A model generated the notes under the pieces. That model searched no databases, was not told the DNA's origin, and saw only the letters and a program-made list of their open reading frames with translations. A DNA stretch of 11,112 bases, from positions 1 through 11,112 of the forward strand of contig JALRFT010000232.1 in the NCBI GenBank assembly GCA_023261915.1. The letters are read 5' to 3'. The stretch is from Acidimicrobiales bacterium (GTDB taxonomy: Bacteria; Actinomycetota; Acidimicrobiia; Acidimicrobiales; Acidimicrobilacustridaceae). Shown here one piece after another: positions 6,858-11,112 of the stretch. A program made the translations under genes and the position numbers. How positions within the stretch are numbered: the stretch's first letter is position 1; every line of letters begins with the position of its first letter.

Positions 6858-8192
6858 ATGGGTGGGGACGACCTTTTCGGGCAGGCCGCAGCGGAGCGGC
6901 TCGCCGGCCGGGCACCCCTCGCCGCGCGTATGCGTCCTCTCCGCCTTGATGATGTCGTCGGTCAGGAGCATCTCCTCGGCCCCGGTCGACCCCTGCGATC
7001 GCTGATTGAAACGGACCGTCTCTCCTCGGTTGTGCTGTGGGGCCCACCGGGTACGGGGAAGACTTCTCTGGCGCAGATGATTGCGTCTCACACGTCAAAG
7101 ACCTTCGAGCAACTCTCGGCGGTCTCGGCCAGCGTCCGTGATGTGCGAGATGTCCTAGAACGGGCGGGAACCCGACTTGGCGAGCACGGTCAGGGAACCA
7201 TTCTGTTCCTTGATGAGGTGCATCGATTCACCAAGAACCAGCAGGACGCGCTCCTTCCCGGAGTGGAGAGTGGACTCATTGTGTTCATCGGTGCGACCAC
7301 AGAGAACCCCTTCTTTGAGCTCAACGCCCCGCTCCTCTCCCGGTCGACGTTGTTTCGTCTCGAACCTCTGGATGCTGCGTCGGTGCGCACGCTCGTCGAG
7401 CGGGGACTGGCGTTCGAAGGGGCCGAGGCCAGCGACGACGCCGTCGACCTCCTCGTTGCGCAGGCGGGTGGCGACGGTCGGCATGCGCTGACGAGCCTTG
7501 AGGTGGCCGTCGCCCTTGCCCAGCACCGTTGGGGTGGGCAGGGGGCGACTCAGGGGGCCGTTGAGATCGGTGACGTCGAGGCCTCGCTCGGCACGACGGC
7601 GCTGCGGTACGGCGTCGATGAGCACTACGACGTGATCTCGGCGTTCATCAAGAGCATCCGTGGATCGGATCCCGATGCCGCCCTTCACTACTTGGCGCGC
7701 ATGCTCGAAGCGGGCGAGGATGCACGCTTCATCGCCCGGCGTCTCGTGATCGCCGCCAGCGAAGACGTCGGTATGGCGGACTCCACGGCCTTGTTGGTTG
7801 CCGACGCAGCAGCACGGGCGGTCGAGTTCGTCGGTCTCCCCGAGGCCCAGCTCCATCTCGCCCATGCCACGGTCACCCTTGCCTGTGCGCCAAAGTCGAA
7901 CACCGTGACGACAGCGATTGCAGCAGCAAGAAAAGACGTTCGTGATCACCCCAATGCCTCAGTGCCGTCACAACTTCGCGACGCCCACTACCAAGGGGCG
8001 GCGACGCTGGGCCACGGAACGGGTTACCTCTACCCCCACGACGACCCACGTGGCTGGGTGGAGGCGACCTACCTCCCTGACGTTCTCGCAGGTCGTCACT
8101 ACTGGTCGCCGTCACCCCATGGAGACGAACCTGCGGCGGCCGACGCACTTGCCCAACGCCAGCGGCACGACGTTGATGAGGTCGGACGATGA
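6858..8192 (+). CDS. rarA: Replication-associated recombination protein A (AAA+ ATPase, RarA/MgsA)
   Basis: A 444-residue clamp-loader-like AAA+ ATPase of the RarA/MgsA/WRNIP1 family, which acts at stalled replication forks. Walker A is GPPGTGKTS (62-70), Walker B ILFLDEVHRF (115-124) and sensor 1 GATTENPFFELN (145-156). The arginine-finger region is LLSRS (159-163). Sensor 2 appears as GDGRHALTSLE (205-215), slightly different from the usual GDARRALN. The C-terminal half has the family-specific block YDVISAFIKSIRGSDPDAAL (257-276), then RRLVIAASEDVGMAD. Near the end comes YLPDVLAGRHYW-type sequence. The reading frame is open from 6747, but the ATG at 6858 gives the normal RarA N-terminus (DLFGQAAAERLAGRAPLAARMRP) and follows a TAGCCT box. 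The stop overlaps the next gene by 4 nt (ATGA). Confidence 0.95.
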   Translation: MGGDDLFGQAAAERLAGRAPLAARMRPLRLDDVVGQEHLLGPGRPLRSLIETDRLSSVVLWGPPGTGKTSLAQMIASHTSKTFEQLSAVSASVRDVRDVLERAGTRLGEHGQGTILFLDEVHRFTKNQQDALLPGVESGLIVFIGATTENPFFELNAPLLSRSTLFRLEPLDAASVRTLVERGLAFEGAEASDDAVDLLVAQAGGDGRHALTSLEVAVALAQHRWGGQGATQGAVEIGDVEASLGTTALRYGVDEHYDVISAFIKSIRGSDPDAALHYLARMLEAGEDARFIARRLVIAASEDVGMADSTALLVADAAARAVEFVGLPEAQLHLAHATVTLACAPKSNTVTTAIAAARKDVRDHPNASVPSQLRDAHYQGAATLGHGTGYLYPHDDPRGWVEATYLPDVLAGRHYWSPSPHGDEPAAADALAQRQRHDVDEVGR

Positions 8193-8590
8193 CAGCCGGG
8201 GATCTGGCACTGCTGATCGTCGTCGTCGCTGCCGTGGCTGCGGTGGCGGCCATGGTGGCCGCTACCGTCTCTCTCGTGCGGGTGGCCCGCTCGATGCGGC
8301 TCGCAGTTGAAGAACTCGAGGCCGACCTTGCGCAGGCCCGGGCCACGGTGGCGGCCGCCGAGACCGGCGTACGGCGGGTCGACGAGGCCGTGAGTTCCGC
8401 CGAGGGACTCGCCGGGGAGCTACGGACGAGCTCGCGTTTCCTCCGACGGGTAGTGGTGGCCCCGGTGGTGTGGGTCCTGGCGGTGTTCCGGGGTCTTGGC
8501 CGGGCCGTCAGCGGGATGTTCGGCCGACGAGACCGTCAGCGTGCCCGGCGGCGAAAGGTTGCCCCGCGTACTCAGGCTGGGACAGGCTGA
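8189..8590 (+). CDS. Small membrane-anchored coiled-coil protein, DUF948-like
   Basis: A 133-residue protein of unknown function. Residues 5-30 form one strongly hydrophobic helix rich in Ala and Val, a likely membrane anchor. An Ala/Glu-rich stretch (about 33-82) with heptad-like spacing suggests a coiled coil. A second hydrophobic patch, VVVAPVVWVLAVF (88-100), could be re-entrant or amphipathic. The tail (112-127) is very basic, suggesting a cytoplasmic end that might touch nucleic acid or phospholipid. This layout and the position before alaS recall the DUF948 proteins of streptomycetes; that assignment rests on architecture and synteny, not on a recognised motif. The start overlaps the rarA stop (ATGA), and GAGG lies 7 nt upstream. 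Confidence 0.75.
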   Translation: MTAGDLALLIVVVAAVAAVAAMVAATVSLVRVARSMRLAVEELEADLAQARATVAAAETGVRRVDEAVSSAEGLAGELRTSSRFLRRVVVAPVVWVLAVFRGLGRAVSGMFGRRDRQRARRRKVAPRTQAGTG

Positions 8591-8597
8591 GTAGGTG

Positions 8598-8891
8598 ATG
8601 AAGCGACTGACGTGGTTTGTCCTTGGTTTGGTGAGTGGTGTCGGATCGTCAATCTGGGCGTACCTGCGCTTCCGGCGGGCTGCCAGTCGTCCAGCTGCTG
8701 AGCGGGTTGCCGGCGCTCTGGCAGACACGGCTCGCTCGGGCGTCGATGGGGCGAAGAGGTTCATTGATGATGCCCGGACCCAGATTCTCCGCGCCGAGTC
8801 CGAGATTCGGCCTGCCAACCCCGATGAGCGCGACACCGGGTTGGGCGATGACGCAGTCCGGCGGGAGTCGGCGAGCGGCGCTCGGCGGTGA
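8598..8891 (+). CDS. Small membrane protein, DUF6167-like
   Basis: A 97-residue protein of unknown function. The N-terminus MKRLTWFVLGLVSGVGSSIW gives a membrane helix at about 5-24 with Gly spacing. A basic YLRFRR stretch and an amphipathic helical region (about 33-70) ending DDARTQILRAESEIR follow, then a polar tail. It resembles the DUF6167 proteins found between the DUF948 gene and alaS in many actinobacteria; size, helix position and synteny agree, but no catalytic motif is visible. The ATG at 8598 is preceded in frame by GTG at 8595, which could also serve as start. A weak purine-rich GAGTAGG precedes it. The start codon lies 7 nt after the DUF948-like stop, so co-translation is likely. 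Confidence 0.72.
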   Translation: MKRLTWFVLGLVSGVGSSIWAYLRFRRAASRPAAERVAGALADTARSGVDGAKRFIDDARTQILRAESEIRPANPDERDTGLGDDAVRRESASGARR

Positions 8892-8903
8892 CAGGCCACC
8901 GGC

Positions 8904-8930
8904 GGCCCGCAGCACTCATCGTCCCGGGCC
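8904..8930 (+). terminator. Weak inverted repeat upstream of alaS
   Basis: GGCCCG (8904-8909) can pair with CGGGCC (8925-8930) across a 15-nt loop, after the DUF6167-like stop codon and before the alaS -10 box. The stem is short, the loop long and no T-run follows, so a terminator role is speculative. Confidence 0.2.
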
Positions 8931-8946
8931 CGTGACGGTCGCCCGG

Positions 8947-8952
8947 TAGGAT
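8947..8952 (+). promoter_or_regulatory. Putative -10 box (TAGGAT) of a leaderless alaS transcript
   Basis: TAGGAT lies 9 nt before the alaS ATG at 8962. No Shine-Dalgarno sequence is present. It matches TANNNT, and the layout is that of apt, hisS and rarA, although the spacing is the longest of the four. Confidence 0.58.
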
Positions 8953-8961
8953 CGCCAGATC

Positions 8962-11112
8962 ATGCACCGCTTCAGCGCTGACGGTCTCCGGCAGGCCTTC
9001 CTTACGTTCTTTGAGGAACGGGGCCACACCCCTGTCCCATCGGCGAGCCTCATTCCCCATGATCCGGACCTGTTGTTCACCGTGGCGGGCATGGTGCCCT
9101 TCAAGCCGTACTTCCTCGGTGAGGAACCAGCGCCCTTCCCCCGGGCGGTCAGTGTCCAAAAGTGCGTCCGTGCTGGTGGCAAGGACAGTGATCTCGAAGA
9201 GGTTGGTCGCGACGCACGCCACCTGTCGTTTTTCGAGATGTTGGGAAACTTCTCTTTCGGCGATTACTTCAAGACCGAGGCGATTCCCCTGGCGTGGGAG
9301 ATGGTCACCGAGCTGTTCGGCATCGATCCGGCGCTGTTGTGGGTCACTGTGCACCACAGTGATGACGAAGCGGAAGCCATCTGGCGGGACTCGGTCGGGG
9401 TGGCTCCCGAGCGCATCCAACGGCTGGGTGCAGACAACTGGTGGGGCCCTCCGGGGGGTCCTCCCGGGCCGTGTGGACCGTGTTCGGAGATCTACTTCGA
9501 CAAGGGCCCGGCATTCGGTCCTGATGGTGGACCGGCGTCGGGGAGCGACGAACGGTTCCTCGAGATCTGGAACCTCGTGTTCATGCAGTTCTCGCGGGCC
9601 ACCGACGGCACGGATACCGACCTGCCCAAGCGCAACATCGACACGGGTGCCGGACTGGAACGGATCCTAAGCGTGCTCCAGCGGGTGGACTCGGTATTTG
9701 AGACCGACGTTCTCGCGCCGATCGTCGACGCGGCCCAGTCCCTCAGCGGACGCACCCTCGGTGCAGACGCCAGCGCTGACGTCAGCCTGCGGATTCTCGC
9801 CGAGCATGCCCGGACGATGAGCTTTCTCATCGGCGACGGTGTCTTCCCATCCAATACCGGCCGTGGTTACGTCCTGCGTCGGATCATTCGTCGGGCGGTT
9901 CGTCACGCCTATCTCCTAGGCATTGAGGATCTCGTCACCCCGCGACTCGTTGACGCCACCGTCGGTGTCATGGGTCAGGCGTATCCGAATCTCAGCTCCC
10001 AGATGGACTTCATTACCGAGGTAGTCGGCCGGGAGGAAGAGGCCTTCCGGCGGACGCTGCGCACGGGCCTCGGCATTCTTGACGGCGCCCTCGACGCCCT
10101 TGGCCCTGAGGCGCCTCTTGATGGTGGGGTCGCCTTCCTGCTCCACGACACCCACGGCTTCCCCCTCGAGCTGACCGAGGAGATCTCCGCTGAGCGGGGA
10201 CACCCCGTCGACCGGGAGGGGTTCGACGCCGGGATGGCCCACCAGCAAGAGATGGCGGCCGCCGCTCGCAAGGTGACCGGTCTGGGGGAGGACGCCGAGG
10301 CGTTCAGCGAGCTCCTCGAACAGTTCGGTCCGACGGAATTCACGGGACGGGACGAGAGCACGACGATCGGAAGGATTCTGGGCATCGTCGGCGACTCGGT
10401 GATCCTCGATCGGACGCCCTTCTACGCCGAGAGCGGTGGTCAGGTCGGCGATTCTGGCACCCTCGTGACGGCCACCGGTGTCGGTCACGTCCTCGACACG
10501 ACCTACGCCCTTCCTGGCCAGCATCGTCACCAGGTGACGGTGGTCGAGGGCGAGTTGTTGGTCGGACAGGAAGTCACGGCGGCGATCGACGTCGAGCGTC
10601 GGGCGGCTATCCGCCGCAATCACACCGCCACCCATCTCGTCCACTGGGCGTTGCGCCAGACCTTGGGTGAGCACGTCAAGCAGCAAGGCTCGCTCGTCGA
10701 TGCTGAGCGATTGCGTTTCGACTTCTCCCACTACGAGGCCCTCACTCCTGAGGAGATCGTGGCGGTCGAGGATCTCGTCAACGCCGACGTTCTTGGCAAC
10801 TACCCGGCCCGACACTTCGAGACCACCAAGGACGAGGCGGAGCAACTTGGCGCCATTGCCTTCTTCGGGGACAAATACGGCGACGTGGTCAGGGTGCTTG
10901 AGGCTGGCCCGCATTCCATTGAGCTGTGCGGCGGTACGCACGTCGGAGCGCTCGGGGATATCGGTTCGTTCAAGATCATCTCCGAAGGTTCCGTCGGTGC
11001 CAACATTCGCCGCATCGAAGCCATCACAGGCTTTGGTCCCATCCAGCGTCTCCGGGATGACGAAGCAGTGCTTGGTGCCGCGGCGGAGATGCTCGGCGTC
11101 GGACCCGACGAG
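8962..11112 (+). CDS. alaS: Alanyl-tRNA synthetase (3' truncated)
   Basis: The frame stays open from ATG 8962 to the window end, giving the first 717 residues of a protein normally about 870-890 long. AlaRS charges tRNA(Ala) and hydrolyses mischarged Ser/Gly-tRNA. The class II catalytic core shows CVRAGGKDSDLEEVG and FFEMLGNFSFGDYFK (about 70-100), CGPCSEIYFDKG (171-182), NIDTGAGLERI and GRGYVLRRIIRRAVRH. The editing domain carries the zinc-type ligands H554 and H558 (HTATH) plus C656 and H660 (CGGTH), matching Escherichia coli H564/H568/C666/H670 with a constant offset of ten. The missing part should hold the end of the editing region and the C-Ala domain. A Gly/Pro-rich stretch, WWGPPGGPPGP (160-170), precedes CGPC. 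The start fits the TAGGAT box and the normal N-terminus. Confidence 0.96.
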   Translation, partial: MHRFSADGLRQAFLTFFEERGHTPVPSASLIPHDPDLLFTVAGMVPFKPYFLGEEPAPFPRAVSVQKCVRAGGKDSDLEEVGRDARHLSFFEMLGNFSFGDYFKTEAIPLAWEMVTELFGIDPALLWVTVHHSDDEAEAIWRDSVGVAPERIQRLGADNWWGPPGGPPGPCGPCSEIYFDKGPAFGPDGGPASGSDERFLEIWNLVFMQFSRATDGTDTDLPKRNIDTGAGLERILSVLQRVDSVFETDVLAPIVDAAQSLSGRTLGADASADVSLRILAEHARTMSFLIGDGVFPSNTGRGYVLRRIIRRAVRHAYLLGIEDLVTPRLVDATVGVMGQAYPNLSSQMDFITEVVGREEEAFRRTLRTGLGILDGALDALGPEAPLDGGVAFLLHDTHGFPLELTEEISAERGHPVDREGFDAGMAHQQEMAAAARKVTGLGEDAEAFSELLEQFGPTEFTGRDESTTIGRILGIVGDSVILDRTPFYAESGGQVGDSGTLVTATGVGHVLDTTYALPGQHRHQVTVVEGELLVGQEVTAAIDVERRAAIRRNHTATHLVHWALRQTLGEHVKQQGSLVDAERLRFDFSHYEALTPEEIVAVEDLVNADVLGNYPARHFETTKDEAEQLGAIAFFGDKYGDVVRVLEAGPHSIELCGGTHVGALGDIGSFKIISEGSVGANIRRIEAITGFGPIQRLRDDEAVLGAAAEMLGVGPDE

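Noticed and set aside
7155..7949. 264-codon open frame on the - strand opposite rarA
   Set aside because: Shadow of the RarA coding frame, with no recognisable motifs.
8892..8961. tRNA or small RNA gene in the gap before alaS
   Set aside because: Only 70 nt, with no cloverleaf arms or conserved GTTCRA-like T-loop; only a weak inverted repeat is present.
9916..10941. 341-codon open frame on the - strand opposite alaS
   Set aside because: Antisense to the conserved AlaRS catalytic and editing domains, with no family resemblance or start signal.
1..11112. Mobile element, prophage, CRISPR array, or defence system
   Set aside because: No transposase, integrase, direct-repeat array or terminal inverted repeats were seen; all genes are housekeeping genes or small conserved neighbours with similar composition.

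Overview
The window is a compact, GC-rich (roughly two-thirds G+C by eye) housekeeping stretch, all genes on the + strand. It most likely comes from an actinobacterium (Actinomycetota). The order secF-apt-relA-hisS-aspS-rarA, then two small membrane proteins and alaS, is familiar from that phylum. The YSIYDTVV form of the SecF signature, the many GTG/ATG starts with short gaps, and SD-less unit-first genes with a TAGNNT box just upstream all fit. The class cannot be fixed from this sequence alone; Acidimicrobiia is my best guess.

Layout. 2-754: 3' part of secF (protein export). 812-1408: apt (adenine salvage), followed 3 nt later by relA (1412-3637), a full-length bifunctional (p)ppGpp synthetase/hydrolase. 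3726-5021: hisS, overlapping aspS (5018-6808) by 4 nt. 6858-8192: rarA (replication-linked AAA+ ATPase), overlapping by 4 nt a small DUF948-like membrane protein (8189-8590), followed by a second small membrane protein resembling DUF6167 (8598-8891). 8962 to the window end: alaS, cut off after 717 codons. No RNA gene, mobile element or CRISPR array was seen, and no gap exceeds 90 bases.

Transcription units. I infer five: (secDF), apt-relA, hisS-aspS, rarA-DUF948-DUF6167 and alaS. The first genes of the last four all have TAGNNT 6-9 nt before the start codon and no Shine-Dalgarno sequence, as expected for leaderless mRNAs. The internal genes instead have purine-rich SD sequences or ATGA stop/start overlaps. 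Inverted repeats lie at or near three of the unit boundaries.

Biology. Three aminoacyl-tRNA synthetases sit beside the stringent-response enzyme that senses uncharged tRNA, and apt feeds purine nucleotides. AspRS carries the His and Gly residues associated with non-discriminating enzymes, so this organism probably makes Asn-tRNA(Asn) through Asp-tRNA(Asn) and the GatCAB amidotransferase. I see no clearly novel system. The most useful observations are the promoter/RBS dichotomy, the AspRS specificity signature and the two poorly characterised small membrane proteins.
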